Shown piece after piece: positions 44,114 to 52,217 of a DNA stretch of 64,000 nucleotides; the stretch's first letter is position 1; every line of letters begins with the position of its first letter. A model generated the notes under the pieces. It was not told where the DNA came from, did no database searches, and saw nothing but the letters and a program-made list of their open reading frames with translations. Both the position numbers and the translations under genes were made by a program. The DNA is taken from contig NZ_FMYY01000017.1 in NCBI RefSeq assembly GCF_900101595.1, positions 62,001 through 126,000 of the forward strand, in the 5' to 3' direction. Source of the stretch: Paenibacillus sp. cl123. GTDB lineage: Bacteria > Bacillota > Bacilli > Paenibacillales > NBRC-103111.

Positions 44114-45220
44114 TTATTCGTAAACCTTGATCTCGTTGTAGAAAGTATCCCGCTCCACCGGGATGCGACCGGCTCCCTTGATCAAGTGTACAAGCTCGTC
44201 CCGGGTCAAACCTTCGGGGGACGTGGCCCCGGCTGCATGGCTGATGCGTTCTTGAATAATCGTGCCATGAGCGTCCGAAGCGCCGAAAGCAAACGCGATC
44301 TGGGTCAGTTGGGTGCCCAAGTTGATGAAATACGCCTTCACATGCTGAATGTTGTCCAGCATAAGGCGGCTGATGGCAATCGTCCGCAGATTGTCATAAG
44401 CGGATACCCGCCGCTTCAGACCGGCATCTACGCTGGCCGGCTGGACGGCATTGGGGATGAAAACCATAAAGCCGCCGGTCTCATCCTGCAGCTCGCGCAA
44501 ATACATCAAATGACGAATCCGCTCCTCGTACGTCTCGATGGAACCGAAGAGCATCGTCGCATGGGTTTTCATGCCGAGCTGATGCGCGGTCCGGTGAACG
44601 TCCAGCCATTCGTCGGCGGATGCTTTATCCACAAGACGCATTTTCTTGCGGTAGCGCTCCGACAAAATCTCCGCGCCTCCGCCGGGCATCGTGCCGAGTC
44701 CGGCGTCGATCAGCTCTTGCAGCACTTCCTTGTAGCTTTTGCCGCTTAACCTGGAGAAAAATTCGATCTCGGCCGCCGTATGCGCCTTGATGGTCACATT
44801 CGGGTAACGCTGCTTCAAACCGCGAATGCAGTCTACATAGTATTGGAAAGGCACGCCCGCGTTATGCCCGCCTGTGATATGAAATTCCCGCATGCCCGGG
44901 TGGTAATGTTTGTCGATATAATCGAACATTTGCTCCGGAGTCAGCGTATAAGCGCCCTCCTCGCCTTCATCGCGGCGGAAGTGGCAGAAAGCGCAATGCT
45001 CTTCGCACACATTGGTGAAATACAAGCTCATGTTGTCGACAAAGTACACCTTCTTGCCGTTTTTGCGCAGGTTCACTTTATTGGCCAACTGACCGATTGT
45101 CAGCAGGTCATCGGATTCGTAGAGAAATACGCCGTCCTCCAAGGAGAGGCGCTCGCCATGCTCTACCTTTTCGGCGATAGCCGCCATACGCAGCTGTTCG
45201 TTGCTGATTGCGGTGCTCAC
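44114..45220 (-). CDS. mqnE: Aminofutalosine synthase (menaquinone, futalosine pathway)
   Basis: MqnE is a radical SAM enzyme that joins enolpyruvyl-benzoate to SAM, giving aminofutalosine. The 368-residue protein has the cluster motif CEEHCAFC, then FHITGGHNAG, LGTMPGGGAEIL, HATMLFGSIETYEER and FGASDAHGTIIQE, all typical of MqnE rather than CofH or MqnC. Translation starts at GTG 45220 behind GGAGGTGG. Its presence means the organism may make menaquinone by the futalosine route. A hairpin (GCGCCCATG/CATGGGCGC, 45249-45278) lies in its leader. Confidence 0.93.
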   Translation of the reverse strand: MSTAISNEQLRMAAIAEKVEHGERLSLEDGVFLYESDDLLTIGQLANKVNLRKNGKKVYFVDNMSLYFTNVCEEHCAFCHFRRDEGEEGAYTLTPEQMFDYIDKHYHPGMREFHITGGHNAGVPFQYYVDCIRGLKQRYPNVTIKAHTAAEIEFFSRLSGKSYKEVLQELIDAGLGTMPGGGAEILSERYRKKMRLVDKASADEWLDVHRTAHQLGMKTHATMLFGSIETYEERIRHLMYLRELQDETGGFMVFIPNAVQPASVDAGLKRRVSAYDNLRTIAISRLMLDNIQHVKAYFINLGTQLTQIAFAFGASDAHGTIIQERISHAAGATSPEGLTRDELVHLIKGAGRIPVERDTFYNEIKVYE

Positions 45221-45494
45221 TTCGGTCCACCTCCGTAAACTGGATACGCGCCCATGGGCGGTTGGCTCATGGGCGCATTCGTCAAAATCTTGCTTACCAA
45301 TCTAGTTAAAACGGTCTACCTATAAATCCTGTCTATGCCGTGCATACGTACGAGCAATACATCTTATTATAAACCTCATGTCCCAACGGGGCAATATTTC
45401 AGATTATCTATTTTCTTCGCAGCCGAAATCTAGTATACTTCTTTTTTGTTGGCAAGGAGAGACGGTATTTGTTGGATAGGCGGTGTAAGGTGGC

Positions 45495-45695
45495 TTGACG
45501 GACAATTTGGCTGACCTGCATATTACGTTGACGCTTGAAATAGAACATACCCGCGAACGGATGGTTCGTTTGGGGGTGGAGCTCGGACTGATGCATCCTG
45601 AGGTTCATCGCTGCAGCGAGCAGCTGGACTTGCTGCTGCTTCGCTTTTACTACATCGACAAGCAGAGAAAAAGCAGATCATGCCAATTCCCTTGA
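45495..45695 (+). CDS. Spo0E-like aspartyl-phosphate phosphatase
   Basis: The 66-residue protein has the helix-loop-helix of Spo0E family phosphatases: IEHTRERMVRLGVELGLMHPEV, then CSEQLDLLLLRFY with the SxxLD signature. Family members remove phosphate from Spo0A~P and delay sporulation. In-frame stops upstream force the TTG at 45495 as the earliest start; AAGG is only four bases away, so translation may be weak. TATACT near 45434 could be its -10. The basic tail is longer than in B. subtilis homologues. Confidence 0.8.
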   Translation: MTDNLADLHITLTLEIEHTRERMVRLGVELGLMHPEVHRCSEQLDLLLLRFYYIDKQRKSRSCQFP

Positions 45696-45777
45696 GGTGT
45701 CGGTCGTAAAGGAGTATACTTTTATATAGAACGGCTTGGATTGACTTTAACTTGGACGCAAGGGAGGCTGAGTTTCT

Positions 45778-46140
45778 ATGATTACGATCAGCGAGACGGC
45801 TAGCGATAAAATCAAACAAATGCTTCAGGCGGAGGAAGCGGAAAATCTGTTTCTTCGCATCGGCGTGAAGTCCGGCGGCTGCAGCGGCTTTTCCTATGGC
45901 ATGGGTTTTGACGACAACGAGCAGGAAGGCGACAAGGTTATGGAGATCCATGGACTGAAGGTCGTTGTGGACGAGGAAAGCTCCAAGTATTTGTACGGCG
46001 TCGAGATTGATTTCCAGGACACGGGAATTGGCGGAGGCTTCACGATCCAGAATCCGAACGCAGTGGCATCCTGCGGCTGCGGTCAATCGTTCCGGACGAA
46101 GGAAGAGGATGCGGTGCTGGCGCAGCCTTGCGAGGATTAA
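45778..46140 (+). CDS. HesB/IscA-type Fe-S carrier (YutM/ErpA-like)
   Basis: The 120-residue A-type carrier binds Fe-S clusters through three conserved cysteines, Cys35 (SGGCSGFSYG), Cys99 and Cys101 (ASCGCGQSF). It passes clusters to apo-enzymes. AAGGGAGG precedes the ATG. B. subtilis has the same type of gene (yutM/sufA) close to yutI and yuzB, so the cluster here keeps that neighbourhood. A TATACT -10 lies about 60 bases upstream. Confidence 0.93.
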   Translation: MITISETASDKIKQMLQAEEAENLFLRIGVKSGGCSGFSYGMGFDDNEQEGDKVMEIHGLKVVVDEESSKYLYGVEIDFQDTGIGGGFTIQNPNAVASCGCGQSFRTKEEDAVLAQPCED

Positions 46141-46171
46141 TCGAATCATCGTTGTACGAATCACGAATACG

Positions 46172-46221
46172 GCCCTTCATTCGGGTGTGCCGCTAACGCA
46201 TGCCGGGATGAAGGGCTTTTT
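46172..46221 (+). terminator. Terminator of the Fe-S carrier gene
   Basis: GCCCTTCAT and ATGAAGGGC, with a smaller inner stem, are followed by TTTTT about 30 bases past the stop codon. Confidence 0.8.
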
Positions 46222-46352
46222 GGCATGCGCCGCTTTCGCCGCGAGCGTGAAAGAGCATGGAGGGCGGTCAGGGTTCCATCGCGTCTCCTGCGGACAGGCG
46301 AAACAGCCCGCGCCGGATGGACGGGGGCTGCAGCTCTGGGAACGATGATGGT

Positions 46353-46679
46353 TTATGGCGACGGAGTTGACCGATTCATCGAGGCGTAGTTGAGGAGCAC
46401 GGTTGCATAGCCGCCGGCGATATACAGGATTGCCACAGGCCAAGCCAGATGGAAGGCAAACGGGAAAATCAGGAAGGCTACGCCGCAAAGCAGGGATACC
46501 CAATGCGGCGCCGATGACCAGCCCGACTGTCCGCGTGCGCTTAAGGAAGCGAAAAGCTGAAGAAAGCCGAGCGTTATTCCGGTCCATACGGCCGGCTCAT
46601 GGCCGCTTGTGCCCGTCCACCAGGGGGCGGATGCAAGCAGCAGGCCGAGGCAAGCGGTTAAGCCATTGTATAAGGACAT
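46353..46679 (-). CDS. Small four-span membrane protein (SPW-repeat-like)
   Basis: The 108-residue protein is hydrophobic with about four spans. The sequence SAPWWTGTSGHE and SAPHWVSLLCGVAFLIFPF resembles the SPW repeat of small bacterial membrane proteins of unknown function. AAAGGATGG lies about twelve bases before the ATG. It is convergent with the Fe-S carrier gene and appears monocistronic. Assignment to the SPW family is tentative. Confidence 0.6.
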   Translation of the reverse strand: MSLYNGLTACLGLLLASAPWWTGTSGHEPAVWTGITLGFLQLFASLSARGQSGWSSAPHWVSLLCGVAFLIFPFAFHLAWPVAILYIAGGYATVLLNYASMNRSTPSP

Positions 46680-46802
46680 CCGATCTCACACCATCCTTTC
46701 TGCACGAGCAGTAGGGGCGGCAGCGGTTGGAGTCCGAGCCCTTGAAGCATTATATGCAAGCGGTTGCAGGGTGGTTCGGACGAATCGGCGCCAGTCAGGG
46801 TA

Positions 46803-46946
46803 CTATTTATTCAATAGTACCCTGATGCCTTGGATGACGTTGTAGATGATGACGGCGAAGTAGAGCGTTGCGCAAAGTGCCATGGTGAACGAAAGCTCGC
46901 GATAAAAGGGGATGTGAAAATAAAAAGATGAGAAAAATGACTCCAC
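46803..46946 (-). CDS. Possible 47-residue hydrophobic peptide
   Basis: An open frame from GTG 46946 to TAG 46803 would encode a peptide with an aromatic-rich start (ESFFSSFYFHIPFYRE) and a membrane-like helix (ALCATLYFAVIIYNVIQG) ending in a basic tail. The composition looks protein-like. No clear ribosome binding site precedes the GTG, so this may be a real membrane peptide or a gene remnant. A TACTATT..AATAGTA palindrome surrounds the stop. Confidence 0.3.
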   Translation of the reverse strand: MESFFSSFYFHIPFYRELSFTMALCATLYFAVIIYNVIQGIRVLLNK

Positions 46947-47009
46947 TCGGATGAAAAGGAAGGGCTAATGGTGATTAAATTTTTTTATTGAAATGCCCGC
47001 CCGCCAGCA

Positions 47010-47108
47010 TGTGTATAACTTTGTCCACATATCCTACCGTATAAAGCCCCGTCTTACCCTTCTTATCAACATCATACCCACAGCTTGTACACAGTTGGAT
47101 GTGGATAA
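47010..47108 (+). promoter_or_regulatory. Cluster of DnaA boxes upstream of sda
   Basis: Within 100 bases are two perfect TTATNCACA boxes, both on the minus strand (TTATACACA at 47018-47010, TTATCCACA at 47108-47100). One-mismatch boxes on the plus strand are TTGTCCACA (47021-47029), TTATCAACA (47063-47071) and TTGTACACA (47085-47093). They lie directly upstream of sda, as in B. subtilis, where DnaA controls sda transcription. Confidence 0.75.
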
Positions 47109-47178
47109 CAGAACGCTTGTTCTAGATTTCCATACATGGTAATATAACTTTACTTTAAAGAGAAGCAAGGTGATGGCC

Positions 47179-47334
47179 ATGAAGCTAATCAGCAATGAGA
47201 TTTTGGTGGAATCCTACTTTAAAGCCCTGGACTTGAAGCTTGAAGAAGAATTTGTCGAATTACTGCTGGAAGAGATCCATCGGCGTCAGCTTGACTTGAA
47301 CTATTTTAGACAGGATGATGCGCAGGTCAGTTGA
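47179..47334 (+). CDS. sda: Sporulation checkpoint inhibitor Sda
   Basis: This 51-residue helical hairpin matches Sda, which binds sporulation histidine kinases (KinA type) and blocks phosphotransfer when replication initiation or DNA integrity is disturbed. The signature (L)SNEILVESYFKALDLKLEEEF and the following IELL-like second helix (VELLLEEIHRRQL) agree with B. subtilis Sda. ATG 47179 lies six bases after AAGGTG; an ATG two codons earlier is possible. The DnaA-box cluster immediately upstream supports the identity. Confidence 0.9.
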   Translation: MKLISNEILVESYFKALDLKLEEEFVELLLEEIHRRQLDLNYFRQDDAQVS

Positions 47335-47348
47335 CTTGCGCTTTTTTT
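47320..47348 (+). terminator. Terminator of sda
   Basis: GCGCAGGTCA and TGACTTGCGC pair with one mismatch around a two-base centre and are followed by seven T. The left arm lies inside the last codons of sda. Confidence 0.8.
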
Positions 47349-47515
47349 TATCTCCGAAAGTAAAGCGAGCTTAAGTCTAGGCGCATGAAAACGACCGAAT
47401 TCAATGGGTAACCCCCCGGTCGGCCGCCGGCCTATGCCGATCATTGACGTTCCTGCAGGAACTGGGTGACGATAATCGTGGTGCTGAAGCCGTTTTGGAG
47501 AAAAAGCAGCCATTG

Positions 47516-47561
47516 AAAAAAGACATCTGTCTTGGTAAGCTCCAAGCGGATGTCTTTTTTT
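47516..47561. terminator. Symmetric terminator-like hairpin
   Basis: AAAAAAGACATC and GATGTCTTTTTT are perfect arms with an inner CTTGG/CCAAG stem; the A and T runs allow action in both directions. It lies beside repeat copy B. On the plus strand no convincing gene ends just before it, so it may serve the minus-strand yumC transcript or act as an insulator. Confidence 0.65.
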
Positions 47562-47564
47562 ACT

Positions 47565-47719
47565 GAAGCAAGAAGTAGCGGAAATGGGAGGGATGTCGGG
47601 TGAAAAGCGAAAGCTGCGCCTTTAAAGTCGTGTCCTAACCACAAATAAATCCCCGTTGGACACGACTTCAAGAGCGGCTGAAACCGCATATCCATTCCTC
47701 CCACGCACCAAAAGCATGG
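47565..47719. repeat. Dispersed nested-palindrome repeat, copy B
   Basis: Homologous over its length to 9402-9560. Inner arms TTTAAAGTCGTGTCC (47621-47635) and GGACACGACTTCAA (47658-47671) pair with one mismatch, at the same place as in copy A. The outer arms are more decayed than in copy A (ATATCCATTCCTCCC kept on the right). It lies just past the 3' end of yumC, as copy A lies past the aldo/keto reductase gene. Confidence 0.7.
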
Positions 47720-47795
47720 GAGCCCGACGGAGGTTTTTTCTTCGGAAGCCTTCCGCAACAGAGGAGGGCCGCACGGATGGCGCGGTGTTCGGAAC

Positions 47796-48785
47796 CTACA
47801 GCTTCATGTTCGAGCTATGGCCCGGGGACAGCTTCGCCGAAGGGTCAATGTAAACCTTCGCATTGTTTATGGCGGTCGGAGCTTCGCCGAAGCCTACGGC
47901 GATCAGCTTGAGCTTGCCGGGATAGGTCGTAATGTCGCCGGCGGCGAAAATACCGGGGATGTTCGTCTCCATGCGCGAGTCAACGACGATAGAGCCGTTC
48001 TCGATCTGCAAGCCCCACTCGCCGATCGGACCGAGGGAGGATACGAAGCCGAAGTTGACGATGACGGCGTCCACGTCGACGATCGTTTGCTCGCCCGACT
48101 TGATGTCGCTCAGCACGACGGAGGAGATGTTGTCCGTTCCGTGCAGCGAGACGATTTCTTTGGGGGTCAGCACGTTTACTTTGGACTTCATCAAGTTCTC
48201 GACGCTATGCTCATGCGCACGGAACTTGTCCCGGCGGTGGATCAGCGTAACCTGCTCGGCGATCGGCTCCAGCATCAACGCCCAATCGACTGCGGAATCG
48301 CCGCCGCCGCTGATCAGCACCTTCTGGTTTTTGAATTTATGCAGGTCGCTAACGAAGTAGTGCAGGTTCTTTTTCTCATACTTGGCGGCTTCCGGCAGCT
48401 CCAGCCTTCTTGGCTCGAATGCTCCTACGCCCCCGGTGATGATGACGGCTCTGGACTGATGCACGCCTTTATCCGTCGTAATTTCAAATAGCCGCTCGTC
48501 CTTCTTCTCTACACGCAGCACCTTTTCTTCCAGGCAAATGTTGATCCCTGTAAAATGCTTCATCTGGGCATCCAGATTGTTGACGAGCTCTTGAGCGGTA
48601 ACTTTGGGGAAGCCGGCGACATCATAGATGTATTTCTCCGGATAGAGCGCGGCCAGCTGCCCGCCGAGCTGCGGCATGCTTTCGATCAGCTTGACAGAAG
48701 CCTGGCGCATCCCGCCGTAGAACGACGCGAACATCCCGGCAGGCCCTCCGCCAATGACAATAATGTCTACAATTTCGTTACTCAT
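47796..48785 (-). CDS. yumC: Ferredoxin/flavodoxin-NADP reductase (YumC type)
   Basis: The 329-residue flavoenzyme of the thioredoxin-reductase-like FNR group moves electrons between NADPH and ferredoxin or flavodoxin. Motifs: FAD site [17 protein letters not shown] site [12 protein letters not shown], and the C-terminal FAD site [25 protein letters not shown]. It lacks the CxxC of thioredoxin reductases. GGAGGTG precedes the ATG at 48785. B. subtilis yumC is essential and lies near yumB and yutJ, as here. A Fur-like box lies upstream. Confidence 0.93.
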   Translation of the reverse strand: MSNEIVDIIVIGGGPAGMFASFYGGMRQASVKLIESMPQLGGQLAALYPEKYIYDVAGFPKVTAQELVNNLDAQMKHFTGINICLEEKVLRVEKKDERLFEITTDKGVHQSRAVIITGGVGAFEPRRLELPEAAKYEKKNLHYFVSDLHKFKNQKVLISGGGDSAVDWALMLEPIAEQVTLIHRRDKFRAHEHSVENLMKSKVNVLTPKEIVSLHGTDNISSVVLSDIKSGEQTIVDVDAVIVNFGFVSSLGPIGEWGLQIENGSIVVDSRMETNIPGIFAAGDITTYPGKLKLIAVGFGEAPTAINNAKVYIDPSAKLSPGHSSNMKL

Positions 48786-48859
48786 GAAAATGAAGCACCT
48801 CCGGTACTGGTATGAATCCACTCTATTATAAACGTAGGCCCTTCTCATGGAAATATGGA

Positions 48860-48874
48860 AGAGAATAATTATCA
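48860..48874 (-). promoter_or_regulatory. Candidate Fur box upstream of yumC
   Basis: The 15-base stretch matches TGATAATNATTATCA at 12 of 14 scored positions (read on the plus strand as AGAGAATAATTATCA), about 75 bases before the yumC ATG. The region 48786-49273 is much richer in A and T than its surroundings, which raises the chance of a random match. Confidence 0.4.
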
Positions 48875-49191
48875 ATTAAAATTATTAATGGCGTTCATAA
48901 TTTTTTCAAATAACCCGTTACTTGGCCAAGCTTTGTAACATTCCCGTTATCCATTGTAATCAAAATAACACTTGCTATTTCACACGTAACATTATATCAT
49001 TTCATAAGACTTGGTTAGTTCTGTACACACATATTTTCCGTGTAGATTGCCCATAATAAGCAGAAATATTCATAAGCCGATCATTGGCTCGCCAATCGGC
49101 TCGGCGGACTGTTCTTGTTAAGATCCAGCTCAATTCATCTGAAATCTATGTGTACGGGTAGCTTTGGGGCAAACACTTATTTTGATATAGA

Positions 49192-49209
49192 TTGTGTAAA
49201 ATTTCACAA
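49192..49209 (+). promoter_or_regulatory. Rex operator upstream of ndh
   Basis: TTGTGTAAAATTTCACAA matches the Rex (NADH/NAD redox repressor) consensus TTGTGAANNNNTTCACAA with one mismatch. It lies 64 bases before the NDH-2 start codon. In B. subtilis Rex controls ndh in the same way. Confidence 0.85.
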
Positions 49210-49273
49210 AGAATTTTGGAACAACCTACAAAAAATATATAGAAAAACTACCTACGGATGGAAGGGATAGAGC

Positions 49274-50464
49274 ATGAGTCGAATACCGAGAATTGTCATT
49301 TTGGGTGCTGGCTACGGCGGTATTGTAACGGCAATCCGATTGCAGAAAGAGCTTAACTATAACGAAGCGGATGTCACGCTGGTTAATAAACATGATTATC
49401 ATTACATCACTACGCATCTGCATATGCCTGCGGCGGGGACGGACAATCCGGAGAACGCGCGCGTCAACATTCTGAAGCTGATCGATGAATTCAAGATCGA
49501 TTTCGTCAAATCGACGGTCGTCCAGATTCGTCCCCAGGAGAAGAAGGTTATTCTGGAGGAAGGCACGCTGTCCTATGATTACCTGGTGATCGGGCTCGGG
49601 GGAGAGCCGGAGACATTCGGCATTCCGGGTTTGAAGGAGCATGCGATGAATATTCGCTCCATCAACAGCGTCCGGTTTATCCGCGAGCATATCGAATACC
49701 AGTTCGCCAAGTTCAAGCGCGAGCCTTCGCGTTCGGATTATTTGACCTTCGTAGTCGGCGGAGCCGGCTTCACCGGGATCGAATTCGTCGGCGAGCTGGC
49801 CGATCGTATTCCGGAGCTGTGCAAGGAATTTGACGTGGACGCGTCCCAAGTGCAGATTTACAATATCGAGGCGGCTCCGACCGCGCTGCCGGGCTTTGAT
49901 CCGGAGCTGGTCGAATACGCGATGAATGTGCTGAAAAACAAGGGAGTCACGTTCAAGATCGCTACGGCGATCAAGGAATGCACCCCGGATGGGGTCGTGC
50001 TCGCTACTGGCGAAGAGATCAAGTCTGCTACCGTCATCTGGACGGGCGGCATTCGCGGCAATCATATGCTTGATGAAGCGGGCTTCGAGACGATGCGCGG
50101 CCGCATCAAGGTTGACGATACGCTACGCATCCCGGGTCATGAGAATATCTATGTGCTCGGCGATTGCTCCATCGTGATGAATCCGGAAGGCCGTCCTTAT
50201 CCGCCGACCGCTCAAATTTCGATGCAGCAGGCCGATGTCTGTGCGCATAACCTCGTTGCCCAGATCCGCAATTCGGATCTGAAGAAGTTTGAATACAAGC
50301 CGAAGGGCACGGTTGCCTCGCTTGGTCGCGGGGAAGCGATCGGGATCGTCGGCTCGCGGAAGATCAAGGGCGGTGTGGCAGCGGTGATGAAGAAAATTAT
50401 CGATGTCCGGTATTTGTACACCATCGGCGGCATTCCGCTCGTGCTGAAGAAAGGCCGCTTCTAG
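49274..50464 (+). CDS. ndh: Type II NADH dehydrogenase
   Basis: The 396-residue peripheral membrane flavoprotein oxidises NADH and reduces menaquinone without pumping protons. It has VILGAGYGGIVTAIRL (FAD), TFVVGGAGFTGIEFVGELAD (NADH), the quinone-site region around YPPTAQISMQQ and the C-terminal FAD motif IYVLGDCS. Length and sequence fit B. subtilis Ndh (YjlD). The Rex operator upstream implies induction when NADH is high or oxygen is low. GGAAGGGATAG precedes the ATG. A small gene follows three bases after the stop. Confidence 0.95.
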   Translation: MSRIPRIVILGAGYGGIVTAIRLQKELNYNEADVTLVNKHDYHYITTHLHMPAAGTDNPENARVNILKLIDEFKIDFVKSTVVQIRPQEKKVILEEGTLSYDYLVIGLGGEPETFGIPGLKEHAMNIRSINSVRFIREHIEYQFAKFKREPSRSDYLTFVVGGAGFTGIEFVGELADRIPELCKEFDVDASQVQIYNIEAAPTALPGFDPELVEYAMNVLKNKGVTFKIATAIKECTPDGVVLATGEEIKSATVIWTGGIRGNHMLDEAGFETMRGRIKVDDTLRIPGHENIYVLGDCSIVMNPEGRPYPPTAQISMQQADVCAHNLVAQIRNSDLKKFEYKPKGTVASLGRGEAIGIVGSRKIKGGVAAVMKKIIDVRYLYTIGGIPLVLKKGRF

Positions 50465-50467
50465 CCT

Positions 50468-50740
50468 ATGCGTCATTGCAGCGTTCAGGTTCGTGGGCTG
50501 CTGACCCGCGAAGAGCTCGACAGGTATAACGCCTTGATCGAGGTCGGCCACTTCCTGGAGGAGCAGAAGCGCTACGATCTGGTTGCGCCGGTGCAGAAGG
50601 AGATCGATATTCTAATCCTGCCGGCCATCGAGCGTTTGAAGGAGAAGTCGCGCCAGCGCGACCGCGATACGGAGGAGTATTTGCGGCGCAAAGCGCTGGA
50701 GCAGGAGCTGGCTAAGCTGGCTGAGGAAGATGAGGATTGA
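50468..50740 (+). CDS. Small coiled-coil-like protein coupled to ndh
   Basis: The 90-residue protein begins three bases after the ndh stop codon, so it is translated with it. It is highly charged; residues 45-90 form a probable coiled coil (EIDILILPAIERLKEKSRQRD, then EYLRRKALEQELAKLAEEDED). No family was recognised. The tight coupling suggests a partner or regulator of NDH-2. It is followed by an intrinsic terminator. Confidence 0.7.
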   Translation: MRHCSVQVRGLLTREELDRYNALIEVGHFLEEQKRYDLVAPVQKEIDILILPAIERLKEKSRQRDRDTEEYLRRKALEQELAKLAEEDED

Positions 50741-50767
50741 ACCGACAGGAATCGATAGAAATTAGGA

Positions 50768-50811
50768 AGCCTTGCGGATCGGCGTCAGAGCCGGTCAGCA
50801 GGGCTTTTTTC
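50768..50811 (+). terminator. Terminator of the ndh operon
   Basis: AGCCTTGC pairs with GCAGGGCT (one G:U) with an inner ACCGGCTC-like stem and is followed by TTTTTT, 28 bases past the stop codon. Confidence 0.75.
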
Positions 50812-50916
50812 TTAGAATTCTCATGAACCTTAAATGGATGTTTGCTGATGGCTCAGTTCGGCTCAACGAATGAAAAAATCGCAGTTATCTTAACGTATTC
50901 CGCCCGGTAAAATGCA

Positions 50917-50967
50917 AAATAACCCGCGCATTTTCCTGCCTGCCGGACAGAAAAATACGCGGGTTAT
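50917..50967 (-). terminator. Terminator of chdC
   Basis: ATAACCCGCG and CGCGGGTTAT are perfect 10-base arms. On the minus strand the stem is followed by TTGCATTTTA, just beyond the chdC stop. Confidence 0.7.
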
Positions 50968-50989
50968 GGAGAGCCGGCCGCTTCAGGGG

Positions 50990-51736
50990 TTACAGCTTGA
51001 GCAGACTGGCCGTCTTGTCCGCGTCTAGCAGATTGCCGACGTAGAAGTCGCCGAAATCGCCGAAGCGCGCGCTTGTTTCGTCGAACCGCATCTCGGTGAC
51101 GATTTTCTTGAATTGCAGCGGATCGTCAGCGAACAGCGTGACGCCCCATTCCCAATCGTCGAGGCCGATGGAGCCGCCGATAATTTGCTTGACTTTGCCT
51201 GCATAGGTGCGTCCGATCGTTCCGTGTCCGCGCATGAAGCTGCGGCGCTCGTCGACGCTGAGCATGTACCAGTTGTCATTGCCCTCGCGGCGCTTGTTCA
51301 TCGGGTAGAAGCAGATATGCTTTGCCTTCGGCAGAATCGGCTTCAGACGGGCGACGATATCAGGGTCCTGCATAGGGTCGGTACCCGGCTTGGCCATATA
51401 TCCTCCGAGCTCGACGACCGATACGTAAGAATACGTAGGAATGGTTACTTGGGCAAGCAAGGTTTTGTTGAAGGCAGTTTCGAGCTCACTCAGCTCCTCC
51501 AGCGTTTCGCGCAGGTGCATGAACACGAAGTCGGCCTTCTGGCCGACTACGGAGTAGAAGGCGGTGCTGCCCTGCTTCTGGTCTTCGGTCGACTGATACT
51601 GCTTGAGCAAGGTCAGCAGCTCGTCCTCAGCGCGGCCCCGTTCCTGAGCGCTCAAACTTCTCCAGGCATTCCAATCGATCGCGCGGAAATCATGCAGGCT
51701 GTACCAGCCCTCCAGCGTATGTACGGCTTCACTCAT
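50990..51736 (-). CDS. chdC: Coproheme decarboxylase (HemQ/ChdC)
   Basis: ChdC converts coproheme to protoheme b with peroxide, the last step of the Gram-positive heme pathway. The 248-residue product matches the family: [13 protein letters not shown] at the start, the redox-active Tyr144 and Lys148 in CFYPMNKRR, and the heme-ligand region [15 protein letters not shown] with His171. AAAGGAGAG precedes the ATG at 51736. Heme supply fits the ctaA, ctaB and oxidase genes in the window. Confidence 0.94.
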   Translation of the reverse strand: MSEAVHTLEGWYSLHDFRAIDWNAWRSLSAQERGRAEDELLTLLKQYQSTEDQKQGSTAFYSVVGQKADFVFMHLRETLEELSELETAFNKTLLAQVTIPTYSYVSVVELGGYMAKPGTDPMQDPDIVARLKPILPKAKHICFYPMNKRREGNDNWYMLSVDERRSFMRGHGTIGRTYAGKVKQIIGGSIGLDDWEWGVTLFADDPLQFKKIVTEMRFDETSARFGDFGDFYVGNLLDADKTASLLKL

Positions 51737-51932
51737 GGACTTAACTCTCCTTTGGCTATCTGTTTTTTTAACTTGTTTCATTGTAGCTAAAGAAGCCCAT
51801 CAGGGCAAATATGTGGCGAATCCGTGAGAAACGGTGACAAAGTGTTCACAACCTGAAGGAGGGGCTGACTTTACGGGTTGCAGGAATTGATTATAATAGG
51901 AAGAGAGAGAATGCCAAAAGGAGTTGCTTGCG

Positions 51933-52217
51933 TTGCTGCAATTGATCATCGTAACCGTGCTGCTGTTCGTGCTGTTCTTCGGACTCGGATTTATCCTGAA
52001 CATGCTGATGAAGACAACCTGGTTCCCTATATACGGATATATTGCGCTTGTGATCGGCCTGGTCATTTATTGGGGATGGGGCACCGGGTCGCTAGGGCAA
52101 AACATCGCCGAATATTCGATCTTCGACTATGTGCCTGCGATCGGCGGGCTGATCGGCGCCGTGCTTAGCGGATCGACTATCAAGTCGCTGCGCTCGAAAG
52201 GCTACAAGATGTTCTAG
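51933..52217 (+). CDS. yuiB: YuiB-like membrane protein
   Basis: The 94-residue protein has three hydrophobic spans (VTVLLFVLFFGLGFILNML, IALVIGLVIYWGWG, AIGGLIGAVLSG) and conserved PIYGY and FDYVPAIGGL segments like YuiB of B. subtilis, whose gene also sits near NDH-2 (yumB). Function unknown. TTG 51933 is nine bases after AAAGGAG and is preferred over TTG 51924. Confidence 0.75.
   Translation: MLQLIIVTVLLFVLFFGLGFILNMLMKTTWFPIYGYIALVIGLVIYWGWGTGSLGQNIAEYSIFDYVPAIGGLIGAVLSGSTIKSLRSKGYKMF

Noticed and set aside
47010..47108. Chromosomal replication origin
   Set aside because: DnaA boxes are present, but there is no dnaA or dnaN gene and no AT-rich unwinding region; the adjacent sda gene explains the cluster.
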